From: Obelidium mucronatum
Taxonomy: Eukaryota > Chytridiomycota > Chytridiomycetes > Chytridiales > Chytriomycetaceae
Direction of reading: 5' to 3'
Length of the DNA: 64,000 nt
Assembly (NCBI GenBank): GCA_025765595.1
Contig: JAIVFH010000027.1
Location: 248,001 to 312,000, forward strand
The notes beneath the pieces are model-generated. The model worked only from the letters and a program-made list of their open reading frames with translations, searched no databases and was not told the origin of the DNA. Made by a program: the position numbers and the translations under genes. Shown here piece by piece: positions 34,533 through 46,527 of this stretch (positions are counted from its first letter, which is position 1; the number at the start of each line of letters is the position of its first letter).

Positions 34533-35532
34533 ATGAAATTGATCACATTCGTTTTGTTGCTCGTTGCCGCCGTTGCGGTGCATGCCAAACTCACCGAACA
34601 AGAAAAGAAGATCTTGCGTGAAGCTGCAGATGAAGCTGATAAACATATCAGGTTTGGGGATCAGATCCATATCTGCTTGCCACAAGTTGCCAGCTCTAAA
34701 TTACTTTACTATCAAACAGACAAGTGACTGCCGCACAACTTCCAGAGTTTATTGAATCGGGATATCATTTAATATTTTATGGCGCTGTATGGTGCAGGCT
34801 CACTCAGCGCTTTACGACAAAGGTGGTTTGAGTCGATTTCGAGATGCAATAGCTATAGCTAACCTCTTTGATGATTGCAAGTGGCTGGAAATCCAAGATG
34901 AATTTGATCGCAGAAGCTGGAACACTGTTCCTGGTTTTGGCTTGGCGAAAGTGCAATGTGGCTATGACGCTGAACCATGGTGCCTGGAGACAATGCACAT
35001 AACAGGAAGGATATCCAACTATTAATTTGTACTTCAACGGGAAGCTTTTGGAGGAATATACGCACAAGAATGAAAAAGTAGATATTATTCGATATCTGGA
35101 GCATGTGTATGACAAGGTCAAGGAGCTACATGCAGGGAATAATGAACATGCCGATATTCTTGCCGCAGTCGACAAACCAAAAGAAGAGGGTCCTAAACGA
35201 AAACCGGTTCATCATAAATTGGGAGAAATTGAACATTTGGATGAAGACATGCTTGACCTGGATGCTGTGGATGAAGCCACTTACGAGAAGGAACTTGTTC
35301 ACCAAATCGGCGAATTTAACGTGAGGAACTTATTCGACTGAAAAAACCTCAGTCGCACATAACCTAATTGATTTCAATTTAATAGGATGAATTAAGTTAT
35401 TTCCGAATTTCGGCCGTTTTAGTTCTTTCTATTGCTTGCTTTTTTGTCGTCTTGTTTGGTTGTTCGCGATCCAAAACGAAAGGCAATTCATCTGGCAGTG
35501 GGCGCTATCAGCAAGTTTCTGGCGGTCAATAA
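34533..35532 (+). CDS. Thioredoxin-like type I membrane protein
   Basis: Four exons; the first encodes a signal peptide (MKLITFVLLLVAAVAVHA). The thioredoxin fold is seen as QLPEFIESGYHLIFYGAVWC, QRFTTKWLEIQDEF and GYPTINLYFNGKLLEEY. The active site is WCRLTQ, so only the first cysteine of CxxC is kept. A C-terminal segment VLVLSIACFFVVLFGC is the membrane anchor, followed by a short basic tail. This layout is that of ER TMX-type proteins; a single-Cys site suggests a trapping or chaperone role, not disulfide exchange. One extra G near 35010 must be dropped to join MHIT to EGYPTINLY. Confidence 0.78.
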
Positions 35533-35629
35533 AAGGCGTATTATTTTACTCTAAATTTACTTGTATAAGTGATTACTGAAAAGTATTGAAAGGAAAAAGG
35601 GAATTGAACAGCTGGTTTAAACAAAATCA

Positions 35630-37874
35630 TCAAACAAATTCATCCTTCTCTGCATCCCCAACAATAACATATCCAGGTTTCGCTGCCTTTTGTGCCAAAC
35701 CGACCTTCTTGTCATCTGCATCCATTTCTTCATCAAGGTGAGAAAACTCATTGGCGCCAAAATCCAAATCTGCGCGTCTCTGAGATTTCATAATCACCTC
35801 TTGTTTCGCTGTTTGGGCCAGAACTTTCAACTTGTCTCCTGCATCCTTGATTTTGTTGTCGATTTGTCTTCTCTTCACCATATAGACGGCTGTACAAGTG
35901 ATTAAAATAACGCTACACAGCCCCAAGAGCTGCAAGTTCAAATGAGATGGAACTTTCTTGCCCGGCGCTGGTGGGTCAATATTAATAGTCGAGTTGGATC
36001 TCGTTTGGTTCAATTCACGGGCCAAGGACACCCCCACAATGGTCAATGCTTCAACAATGGTCTCCGGAGTAAGGAAGAAAGTTGTCATTTCATCAGAGAT
36101 AATTTTACTGAGCTTTGTGTAGTGACGGCCAACCAATGATGAAGGACGGATGGCTGGAGTAATGGTTTTGTAGATATCACACAGGTCTTGTCCGATGGCA
36201 GGAGCAAACACTGGCAGTCTAGTTTGGAAGATTGATCAATATTCATGAAAAACTTATATTAAGGATATTCTCACCATTAAACAGATTAGATCGAGTTGGA
36301 GCAAACCTCGCGCCTCCAGTTACAATTGCGCCTTTTTGCATCGATTGACTGGCAAGCCATGAGGCGACTTTAACAGCCGCAGCAGGATTGTCAGAGTACT
36401 TGTAAACTCCTACACCCCAAGCCTCCAAGAGCCCCCACATTAACTCCAGGATTCCATCCAGGTACAGGGTCCGACTCCCCAACCAAAATCAACTTGAGAC
36501 TTTATGAGAAGCTGAAAAGTTGAGGCCCAGTGTCTTAAAAAGAGCGATTTTCCTTCTACAAACCGCCGGAAGGACTGCGTCAATGTCAAGGAGAGAGTCC
36601 ATTTGAGCCTGTGAGAGAAAGAGGGGGGTTGCTGGAAACTGGAAGTCGTTTGGATCAATGATGTTGTTGGCTGTCCATGTTGAAACTCTGTTGATAACTC
36701 TTGCTGCGGCTGTCGTTTCAATTGCCACGAGTCCTGTTGCTGGGTTGATGATTACTGACTTATTGCAACCATACAACCACTCTGCTATCTGGGCAGTAAA
36801 GTAATCATCTAAATTTCACAAAGCTGTTAGTGATCAAATTTCCATTCATGCTTTTGTTTGGTATTTTACCTGTGAATTGACCAGTGAATCCTGAAAAGGC
36901 ATAATTATCACCGGCTCTAACTGCTCTCAAAACAGCAGTTGCTTTAGTTTCAAGTTCATCAAAGCTTGTTGGAGGTCCTTGAGTGGAATACTTGTCAAGC
37001 ATATCTGCATTGAAATACAAAACTCCAAAGTCTGCTTCTGTTGGCAAGGACACTTTAAAAAAAAAAAAAATCGACCACGATATTCAGCCTGCAATCAAAA
37101 GATAATATACTATAAAACGAGAATCGTTTACCAAGACGCTTGTCCACGAACGAATTTTCCAAGATTGCTGGCGCAAACCCGTCCACCATTTTTGGATCCC
37201 ACGGCCCCAAGTCAACCAAACAGTCAGCCAAATCTCCCAACACAGTTGCTTCCAAAAACACAACATCAAAGAGATTGGTGATTTTTTGCTCACAGGCACT
37301 GCGAAGTTGGGTCAAGTATTCGCGGTAATCTTGTCCTTGTGGGAACGGCTTGATTTCAATTTTCAAGTTGGCGTTGTTATTCAAGGGCGATGCCGTGAAA
37401 GTCCGCGCGCTCTTTGAAATGTACTGTCCGTGAAGACTGTTTGCTTGATCATATAACATGAGTATGGTGACTGGACCTGACGCAGTTGTATTGTAAGTTG
37501 GATCAGGAATTGGAAACTCGTTCGCATCCAAAGGGTGTTGGGTTGAAGTGGCAGCAGCGGCGGATTTTGTTGATGTTGTGGACACAGCAGCCACAGCTGG
37601 CGAAACAGCGGCAACAACTAATGGGCAAATTCCCGCTTTGAGAACGAGTTATTCACTGCTTTTTTTTTCTTTTATACCAGGAGCGATTTCAGCCTGTGCG
37701 ACTCCAACAGGTGGCAGTTTCAAATTTCTATTTGGGATCGGAGGCATAGCTGCAGCTGTGTGTCGTTCCTATCAGTGTTAGTTATGGTTGACGCGTTTTA
37801 GTGGGGTGCAACTAACCATGTAGTTTTCCAGCCCAGATCACCACCAAACTGATCAAACTCATGAGTTTCGGCAT
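35630..37874 (-). CDS. Membrane-tethered bacterial-type extracellular solute-binding protein
   Basis: A minus-strand multi-exon gene. The start at 37874 encodes a signal peptide (MPKLMSLISLVVIWAGKLHG). The large outer domain follows the family-1 ABC solute-binding fold: GPVTILMLYDQANS, NLFDVVFLEATVLGDLADCL then VDLGPWDP, EADFGVLYFNADML, PPTSFDELETKATAV, YAFSGFTGQF, RFVEGKSLFLRHWASTFQ and DNPAAAVKVASWLAS. A single transmembrane segment (LLGLCSVILITCTAVYMVK) and a charged cytosolic tail of about 75 residues end the protein. In bacteria such domains deliver sugars to ABC importers; here it is anchored and may act as a receptor. Three extra bases near 36586, 36473 and 36430 are needed to explain frame changes. 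Confidence 0.75.
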
Positions 37875-37999
37875 CTTTCTCCAGACTCGTCCTCTATTCT
37901 CTATTATTCTTTAAATGAAGAAGAAGAAAAAAAACAGGAGATTTCCGATTTTGAGATTTTCCCTGCCAAAAAAAAAAAAAAAACACAAAACAGCAACAT

Positions 38000-38836
38000 A
38001 TGCTCGGCCAAGAGAACCATCCCCACAGCAGCTCAGTCTCTACAAAATCAGTCCGACCGTTAAATATACAAAGTATTCACGAGAAGATGTTCTCGACGCG
38101 TGGAGGAGTCTTTTCTCTTCCGATATCGTTGTTGCGGTTTTCAGTTCGCCAGTTGCTCAGCATCCTCTGGCTATTCATGTTCATAGTTGATACATTCGAC
38201 GCGTTCCTTAATGGACGCGCTCTAAAGACGCAACCTAAACTATCCGTTTGTAATGATGGAGAATGCCAGCGGAGCCTGCAGACGTCAAGTTGTGGTTCTC
38301 ATCAGCCTCGAATGAGCAAAATCCCCATCAAGAAATCAAAAGGTTGCTCTTTTGGAGGTACATTGGGCTCATTATTGGCGGATGACGAGAAGCGCCAGAT
38401 ACCTGATTTGGATTCAGAAGCGCGTCAAATCACACTGGACCTGAAGAGGTATCCCGCGTCTCTAGCACAGAATATTGAACGAAACCGACGCCGCAACACA
38501 AGCAGTGGCGGTAGCTCCGCTGTAAGCAGTGCAATCGGAAGAGCTACGTTTTCTAAAGAACTCGAGTGGCGAATGAAGGCCTTTGAACTCTCGGGTACGT
38601 TGTTGACGCCGATTCAACGGAAGAGAATGGAGTCAGAAGAGGCTAGGTCAAGGAGGCTTGAGGACGACCGCATTTGGTTGAAACCACAACAAAGTAAATT
38701 AGGTACACGGCGCAAAAATTACAAGTTTATTTCAAAAAAAAATACGATTCAGATTTTTAGTGTCCACCCACTTTGGTCCCTTTTAGGAGCTCTTGCGGGA
38801 TATCTAAGATGTGTCCCATTTTCTGTACTTTGGTAA
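38000..38836 (+). CDS. Hypothetical protein with one possible membrane segment
   Basis: An open frame of 278 residues from an ATG at 38000. I do not recognise it. A hydrophobic stretch (VRQLLSILWLFMFIVDTF) at about residues 50-70 may be membrane-spanning or a signal anchor. The rest is charged and Ser-rich, with helices such as KELEWRMKAFELSGTLLT and QRKRMESEEARSRRLEDD. The last 80 bases overlap the end of the convergent GTP cyclohydrolase II gene, so the true 3' end may lie earlier through an intron after about 38700. It is divergent from the solute-binding protein gene, with 125 bp between starts. Confidence 0.55.
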   Translation: MLGQENHPHSSSVSTKSVRPLNIQSIHEKMFSTRGGVFSLPISLLRFSVRQLLSILWLFMFIVDTFDAFLNGRALKTQPKLSVCNDGECQRSLQTSSCGSHQPRMSKIPIKKSKGCSFGGTLGSLLADDEKRQIPDLDSEARQITLDLKRYPASLAQNIERNRRRNTSSGGSSAVSSAIGRATFSKELEWRMKAFELSGTLLTPIQRKRMESEEARSRRLEDDRIWLKPQQSKLGTRRKNYKFISKKNTIQIFSVHPLWSLLGALAGYLRCVPFSVLW

Positions 38837-39799
38837 CCAAGTACCCGTCTCTGTCAGATCCATCACCCCCAACACTCCAGCTGGCAGGTATCATTGGAAC
38901 GCGTTCGCTCACAACCACACCATCACCAACCATACTGTTTACTTTGTGGGGGTTGTTTGTCAGGAGTCGCACAGATGGAATGGCTAAGTCCCTGAGGATG
39001 GCGCTGGCAACGAGGTAGCTGCGCGCATCTGCAAGGTGACCAAGTTCCAAGTTTGCTTGTTCAGTGTCGTAACCTCTGTCAATAAGGTTGTAAGCCCTTG
39101 ATAAAAAAATTCGGAATTAGTAATGTTTCAGAGAGTAAAAGCGAACATATATAGTACTCACTTCATCTTTTCTCTCAAACCGATTCCTCGGCCTTCTTGC
39201 TGTAAATAGAGAATTACTCCACGACCTTCAGATCCCATCTGCTTCATTGCTTCGACCAACTGCTCACGGCAGTCGCATCGAACGGAACCAAGAGTTTCAC
39301 CGGTAAAGCAGCACGAGTGGATACGGGCAAGAGGTGCCTCAAGAGCCTCAGCTGGTGTTTCATCAGAGTTTGAGCGGAGCTCGGCTAAAGGGACGGCCCC
39401 CCGGACGTAGCGGTCTCTTTCGGTTTCACCTTCGACATGTTTCTCTAAGCTTCGACTCCAGAGACCGGTCCTTGATTCGGGTGAGTAGTCATATCCAAAG
39501 ACTAGGGCCAAGTGTTCTTCGTTATCGACGTCGTTGGTGTAGAGGAGGAGGGAATGGGGCTTGTCGCAGTACTCGGAAGGAATGCGAGTACGCACTTGGC
39601 ACTGGACGTTGGCGATGCGCTTTGGAAGAGATTCCAGGGAACTTGTGGCAGAGAGCGTTGGAGAGGACACAACTGATACCGGGGCAGAGTGTTGGTGGGT
39701 ACTGTTTGACTCGGAGTGAGCGTAACTGTTGTGATCCAAAGGGAATGTAGTAGAGTCCTTGGAAGACTGGTAGACAGGCAAGTTCTGGACTGGAGTCAT
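38757..39799 (-). CDS. RIB1: GTP cyclohydrolase II, copy 1 (riboflavin synthesis)
   Basis: Two exons, 39799-39162 and 39095-38757, encode 324 residues. Family motifs are [39 protein letters not shown] (zinc cysteines), [40 protein letters not shown] and [10 protein letters not shown]. The enzyme opens GTP to the first riboflavin intermediate, with loss of formate and pyrophosphate. The first 70 residues are Ser/Thr-rich and probably disordered, as in fungal RIB1. A second paralogue lies about 220 bp upstream in the same orientation. Confidence 0.93.
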
Positions 39800-40015
39800 T
39801 GTAGTTAGGAGTTTTTTTCCTTGTTGTTTGTGGCGAAATGGGAGGTTTTGTAGCTGCTATTTGATTTCAAATGCACGGTTCCTTTCGCAATTTTGTCCAT
39901 GCTCGATTCGCACAATCAATTTGAAATTATTAATGCAAAAGCCGATCCTCTTTTCAGACGGATCGATTCAAACCTGCAACAAACTTCATTGCTTTTATTT
40001 TATCCGCTGTTATTA

Positions 40016-41365
40016 TTATTGCTTCCGGGCATCACCATTACGATCGAGAGGCGATGCATGTTTCATTCCTGGGGATCCCTTACGCGAACTAGCTAGAATT
40101 TCTTGAGGAATGTCCAATATGTGCCCCATTTTTTGAACCTTTGTCATCAAATACTCGTCCCGATCCAACACGTTACTGTCCTCTACATTTTTCATGCCCT
40201 CAACATCGCCCGCCAACCAACTAGCTGGAACCATGGGTACACGTTCACTTACAACAACTCCATCACCAACTATGCTGTTGACTTTGTGGGGATTGTTGGT
40301 AAGAAGTCGAACAGACGGAATCTGAAGGTCTCGCAAGATGGCTGTCGCAATTATATAGCTACGACCGTCGGCTGGGTGGCCCAACTCTATATTCGCTTGC
40401 TGCGTATCGTACCCTTGGTCTATCAGGTTGTATGCCCTGTTCATGGTAAAAAGGGTTCACATTAAATTGACCGCCACCAATTACGCCACACTGATTACTT
40501 ACTTCATTTTATCTTTTAAACCAATACCCCGGCCTTCTTGCTTCAGATAAAGAATCACTCCACGTCCTTCTGAACCCATTAGTTTCATGGCTTCAATCAG
40601 TTGCTCCCGACAGTCACACCGCGTCGAGCCCAAAGTTTCTCCAGTAAAACAGCAAGAGTGGATTCTTGCCAAAGGCGGCTGTACTTCTTGAGTGTTTGGT
40701 GACTGCGTGGGATTACTTGATGAATTTGACCGCAGCTCAGCTGTTGATTGGTTTTAGAATATATTCATGATTTGAAATTGAAGTCCATTGTTTCCCAAGA
40801 GCCTTTGATTGTGAAAGATCCAATTCGTAATTGAATAAAGCTCCATCGTAAAGTACGACACGACCTCCACAAAATGATCCAGATTCGAATTTAACACTGC
40901 AAGGTTGTCGAAGGAAAAAGGCCGATGCCTTCAAAAAACGAAAAACGCACCCAACGACACTGCGCCACGGATATACCGGTCCCGATCCGTTTCTCCATCA
41001 ACAAGCTTTTCCAAACTACGGCTCCAGAAAGCTGAGCCAGGTTCCGCTGAGTATTGATAGCCAAAGACAAGAGCCAAATGTTCTTCATTGTCGACATTAT
41101 TTGAATACAGCAACAGCGAGTGTGGCTTCTCGCAATACTCTGATGGAATACGTGTTCGTACTTGGCATTGAACTGTGACAGTTCGCTTAAGATCCGACGG
41201 TTGTGCAGTTGACTCTGTGATTGGCAGGATTTCCGCGGGCGGGGTCCGGACCAGCAGCGTGTCCCCAAAAAAACCCAGGCGCTCTATGCGCGAAGTTACT
41301 TCCGAGTCGATCGCTGGCTGGTGCTGTTGGTGGCAGACAAAGACTGGTTCAGGGATGCTCGACAT
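40016..41365 (-). CDS. GTP cyclohydrolase II, copy 2
   Basis: Three exons, 41365-40951, 40740-40503 and 40436-40016, encode 357 residues. It has the same catalytic motifs as copy 1: [79 protein letters not shown] and [12 protein letters not shown], so it should be active. Differences are a different N-terminus, an extra 210-base intron after AVSLG, an insert before the dimer region and a longer C-terminal tail ([18 protein letters not shown]). The last intron position is shared with copy 1, pointing to tandem duplication. Its ATG is 34 bp from the divergent membrane protein copy 2. Confidence 0.92.
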
Positions 41366-41399
41366 GATCTTTTTTCGAACAACAATTATAATAAATCAA
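41366..41399. promoter_or_regulatory. 34-bp bidirectional intergenic promoter
   Basis: AT-rich 34 bp between the divergent ATGs of GTP cyclohydrolase II copy 2 and membrane protein copy 2. Confidence 0.55.
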
Positions 41400-44300
41400 A
41401 TGAGCAGCCTGCACCACACGCCGCAGCGCGAACGGCGGCTGCTGAAGACCAGCGTCAGCGACGGAAACATTCTCGGACTCGCGCACTCGCTCTCGGACGA
41501 GCGCGCGGCCGTGCCGCTGCCGCCGCTGCCGCAGCCGCTGGCGGGCAGTCGCGTCGCGCCGGCGAGACCCGCGGGGCTGGGAACGCTGGCGGGCGCCGAC
41601 GCGTGCGGAACCACGGACGCGGACGCGGACTCGGCGCCGGCCGTCGCGCGCGCGCCGCCGGGCGACACGGACCGGCGCCAGTCGCAGCCGCTCGCCGCCC
41701 GCAGTCCGCAGCCGGGCGGCGCCGGCCGCGCCAAGGCGCGCGCGCTGTCGCTCAGCCGCTCGCCGTCGGCGTCGTCGCCGCGGGGCGCCACGCCGCGCCG
41801 GCTGAACAGCGTGCGGGTTGGCGACGCGGGCAGCAGATCGGCGTCACGTGTGGTAATCAACGAAGACACGATCGCCCTCGACGAAACGGCTCCGAAAGAG
41901 TACACGCCAGACGCAGTGCCCAAGAAGAGCAGTAAGCGCAGTGTGTTGATCGCCGTAACTTGTATTCTTCAACACCTTCTCTTTCTCTTTCTCTTTCTCT
42001 CTTTAAACAGACTTGGTCGTGCGCACCCAACTGCCGGTCGACGCCGATGTAAAGCCACCCACCAGTGTCCAAGGCTCGATCGCTAATTTAATGGCTACCG
42101 CAAGCGTCGCGTCTGCGCTTCGTTGGACTGCGCCTTTCAGTCCCGCTAAATCGCCAACGTTGACGTTCAGCACAGAAAATGGACCGGCCAAAGATACAGT
42201 TCTTCTTTCCAGCTCTTCTAAAAAGCCGGAAATTTTAGATGCTGGTTTGTTGAAATTCTATTGTACTTTTTACGCGATTGACTAAGTTGAAATTCAACAA
42301 ACAGAAGGAGAGGTTGTTGGTAAACCCACAAGTGGTAAAACAAGTTTGACTTCAGCGGGAAACGAAAAATCCCCCACATTAATTGCAAAGCCTAGCGCAA
42401 GCCCTCGTGTTTCAACAAGCAAGAGTCCTCGAATCTCAATAAAAGACGGGTTGAAAGAAAACGTATCGTTCAAAGATACTCGCGTGGTCAGTCATCCGAA
42501 AGGATCTGCATCCACTAAGGAATCTTGCTCCGCTCCAAATCCAAACGACATTGTCGAAGAAGAAGACGTTCCTATTGATGAAACCCTTTTGAAAAAGTTT
42601 TCGAATGTTGATGGCGTCACGGCGAAAGCTCAGCCTGCAATACCCCGACCTGACCATGTGTTGAACGTATTACCTGATCGTATTTCGCACATTGAAAGTA
42701 ACTTCAATCAAGTTGAAAAATCTTGTAATAGATTGAGCCAATATTCTCAATCATCATCAGTTAATGCGAACGGGTATTCTCGCGAAATTACGGAGACTTG
42801 GAGCTCTATTGTAAAGAAGATGAAGTTCTCGATCCTATCTGTGTTTTTAAATGGATGCCTTTTGTTCCTCTTGAATTCAGCTCGTGATGGTGTTGTTTTG
42901 TCAATTCAAGCCACTATAGTCAACCAGTTTGGTGGGATAATTTTACTTGTAGTTCTGATGATTTGCAATGCAGCAACAATATGGAGCTTGAATGAAGCTG
43001 GATCGTGCCTATTTGGTTACCTATTATCAAGCAAGAACGGATTCAGTTTTGCAGTTTGTGGATATATGCATGTCCCTCCTCTCGCCAAGATGCCCTTTGC
43101 TCAAAGCCTTTCTCTTACAAGCAAATATCGAAAAATATTGTCGCGCACATCTTTTATTTGGATCATTGTGGAGTTTCTCAAGTTTCTGATACCAATCAGC
43201 GCCGTGTCTCTAGTCGCTGAAAAATACGCATTTTACAATGATGTCAGCAATTGCGTGTACTTTGTTCAAGACTCGAAATTGAAACCCTTTGACCGGAAAT
43301 GGCCGAATTTAGACACTGAGGGCGGTGTCGCTGAATATGTATTTGGATCTTCATTGGGAATTATGAGATCTGAAGTTCCTGGGGTGAACATGACAACTGC
43401 AATGTACCCACCGCAATTAATTTCTGCACTCAGTAATGGTGACGTTATTCAGGGTCTTGGATTTGCAGCCGACATATCCACTGTTTGCAAATGCGCTGTC
43501 GATGCATCGATTAAAGCAATGGTTTCAGCAGGTGTGCATGAGTCACATGCTTTAAATGTTTTACAAGAATATATGAGCTTGAAACGACAGCCAGGCCTCA
43601 CCTTTGGGATTGTCTCCTCTAATGACAGCCTCGTCATCTCGAACGTATTTAGCGGATACAGCTTGTGTGGAGGCAACATTATCACAAAAACCATGCCTCT
43701 TGTATGCTCCACGACAATCAACAACCATCGGACAATGATGCTTGAGATAATGTTCATGACTGATGGGACATCGGCATCAATAGCACCACATACTGTAACT
43801 CCATTATATTCTGTTGGAAAAGCGGATATTCCAACGTGGTTGTTCTTTGCAATGAATTCGATTCTGAATGGGCCCGTCAGCTCGTATCTTACGCCACCAA
43901 CAGTTCCAGGAAGTTTATCACCACTGCTCTGGTGGACGACACCCAATTTGATTGGAATCGACCGTGCGATACTGGAATCTGGAATGGAAACAATGTATGC
44001 CATTCTCTTCAAAGCGGGTATTCAACGAACTTATTCGGCCAAAGGAACTCAATGCCCCAGAAAGAATCTCATCACTTCATACCAGAGTACCGTGTCAATT
44101 ATATCCTCAGGATACATGACACTTGTGATTTTATTAGTGATACAAATGGTGATTTCAATATGCTCGATTTTGGCTTTCAGTGTATGGCTGTTCTCGCCCA
44201 CCCCCGTGGGACCAGCTGTCAGGGCAACGCAAGAGCCTATTTACTTGATAACGCTGCTTCAATCATCTAATAATGTTGGAATCGGGTTGAATGACTTGTG

Positions 44301-44451
44301 TAACGCTGAGAGTTACTCAATCTGGCAAAGACTTGACGTGCGGTGCAGGATTGGCGAGCATATTAGCACAATGGAAGACGAGATTGGAAAGATTGTTGTT
44401 GATAAGCCGAGTCTTGTTCGGCCGTTACAAAATGGGAAAAAGTATTTTTAG
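41400..44451 (+). CDS. Large multi-pass membrane protein family, copy 2 (intact reference copy)
   Basis: Three exons, 41400-41931, 42011-42244 and 42305-44451, encode 970 residues with no frame break. Residues 1 to about 410 are disordered, Ser/Pro/Ala-rich. A conserved REITETWSSIVKKMKFSIL leads into TM1 (about 430-447) and TM2 (GGIILLVVLMICNAATIW). After AGSCLFGYLLSSKNGFSF comes TM3 (SFIWIIVEFLKFLIPISAV). An outer domain of about 300 residues follows, with conserved cysteines and motifs FMTDGTSASIAP, SYLTPPTVPGSL and WWTTPNLIGIDRAI. TM4 is LVILLVIQMVISICSILAF. The cytosolic tail ends IGKIVVDKPSLVRPLQNGKK. I do not recognise the family. Exon 1 is a GC-rich island. Confidence 0.85.
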
Positions 44452-44554
44452 GGTTATTCTATCTGTCGTATATATTAATTTATCAGTTATAGATATTAAT
44501 TAAAGGGGAATTTTTTTTTTAATTTGCTTTTAAAGAATTGTCAGTTCTCCAAAT

Positions 44555-46373
44555 ATGAAGGCATCTGAGAACAGCGTTGCCCAAGATGCCAGCCCTGATA
44601 TGGACGAAGAGCTTGATCCCTTTAAAGACCCAGATCAGGGATTGCCAAGATCCAAGTCTATACGATCCACGGCTTCATCCGCAGGAAACAGTTCGACCGT
44701 ACGGGAAATCACTGAAACTTGGGCCTTGATTGCCCAGAAAATGAAATCGAGTATACTGGCTCTGGTTCTCAACGGACTCTTGATTGTTTTTGTGCAAAAC
44801 ATTGAGCATGGAATGCTGGTTTCCATTGAAGCTTCCCTCATTGCCAATTATGGAGGAGTTGTCCTAGAGCTAGTTCTTTTAATTTGCAATATCGTGACGA
44901 TTTGGAGCTTGGAAGAGGCCTGCGTCCTGTATATTTGGTTACCTGCTATGCCAAAAGAAGGGATTCAGCCTCGCCGTCTGCGGGTATCTCCAAACCCCTT
45001 CTTTTGGAAAGCTAGCGTTTTCCCAAACTCTTTCGTTAACAAGCCCATCGAGAAAGATTTTGACTCGTATTTCGTTTATTTGGATCACGGTGGAATCCCT
45101 CAAACTGGCAACTCCCTTCAGCGCCATTGCTTTGAAATCAAAACAATACGCGAAATTCAATGATGTTACAGACTGTGCGTATTTTATACAAGATCCAGAA
45201 ACGGGCCCAGTGGATCGGAACTGGCCAACCCTTGATACGGAGGGAGGGGTCGGGGAGTACGTGTTTGGGTCGTCACTGGGAATCCTGCGTTCAGAAGTTG
45301 GCGGATTGAATGTAACCACGGCTCAGTATCCGCCGACACTCATCTCTGGGTTGAATCACGGCGACACTATTGTCGGGCTAGGTTTCACTGTCGACATTTT
45401 GTCCACGTGCAAGTGTTCAGGCGGAGTCGATGTGGAATCATTCACGGACGCAGGGGTTGACGCAACCCAAGCGAATATTACCGTTCAAAACTTTCTCGCA
45501 ATGAACCAAAAGATGGGACTCACTTTTTCCATGGTTCACGACAACAACACGATTACACTGTCGAATGTCTTTAGTGGTGTAAATCTCTGCGGTGGTGCCG
45601 GGGCCAACATGTTTTTGCCTTTAGTTTGCTCTACAGTCATGACAAATCACCAAGCAGCCGAACTTGAAATCGAATTCATGACTGACGGAACCACGGCTTC
45701 CATAGCGCCCAACATTGTCACTCTCGTTTCAACTCTCGGTACTGCAGACGTGAAGGACTGGCTCTCTTTTGGAATGAATGCGATCGTGAATGGGCCCACT
45801 TCGCATTATATTATGCCACCCACTGTTCCTGGAAGCTTGTATCCACTTTTGTGGTGGACGTCCCCGAACTTGATTGCCGTTGACAGAGCGTTGGTTGAAG
45901 CTGGGATGGAAACCATGTATGCTATTCTGTTTAAAGGGGCGATTCAGAGAACGTATACGCCAGCGGCAACGCAATGTTCTAAAAAGAATACGCGTATTTC
46001 GCATCAGAGTAAAATTGGAATGCAAATGCAAGGGTTTTATATTACCTTGGCAATGTTGTCTATTCAGATGGCAATCTCGATTTGCTCTATTGGAGCTTTT
46101 ATTGTCTGGTTTTTGTCGCCGAATCCAATTGGACCGGCAGTACGAGCCACGCATGAAAGCATCTACTTGATGACGTTGTTGACTTCAAGCCCGCACTTGG
46201 GAGTTGGTATTAACGAGCTTTGCAATGCTGAAACGTATGCGATTTGGCAAAGACTTGATGTGGTGTGTAGAATTGGGGAGAGTCTTGATACCTTGGAAGA
46301 TGAGGTTGGCAAGATTATTGTTGACAAGCCGTCTTTAGTTAGACCGATTCAAAATGGAAAGAAGTACTTTTGA
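44555..46373 (+). CDS. Large multi-pass membrane protein family, copy 3 (one +1 break)
   Basis: Third copy, starting 103 bp after copy 2 and about 605 residues long because the disordered N-terminus is short (MKASENSVAQDASPDMDEEL). It contains REITETWALIAQKMKSSILA, TM2 and EEA, then an extra base near 44922 shifts the frame. Dropping it restores SCIFGYLLCQKKGFSLAVCG through TM3 and the remainder in one frame. Later motifs are GGVGEYVFGSSLGILRSEVG, FMTDGTTASIAPNIV, SHYIMPPTVPGSLYPLLWWT and VDKPSLVRPIQNGKKYF. The gene has no visible intron, unlike copies 1, 2 and 4. Confidence 0.78.
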
Positions 46374-46467
46374 TATTTTATTCTCGTTACACGCATGCAT
46401 GAGTCATTTTTTTTTTTTCAAACTTTTGTTTACTTAATTTTTGCCCGTCGACAGATGGTCGACAGAG

Positions 46468-46474
46468 TATAAAA
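46468..46474 (+). promoter_or_regulatory. TATA box of secreted protein F
   Basis: TATAAAA lies three bases before an ATG at 46477 and about 54 bases before the ATG at 46528. That spacing argues for 46528 as the real start. Confidence 0.6.
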
Positions 46475-46527
46475 AAATGGAGATCATAAAAAATATCTTA
46501 TCGGATTCTTTTTTGTTTCTCGAACCC

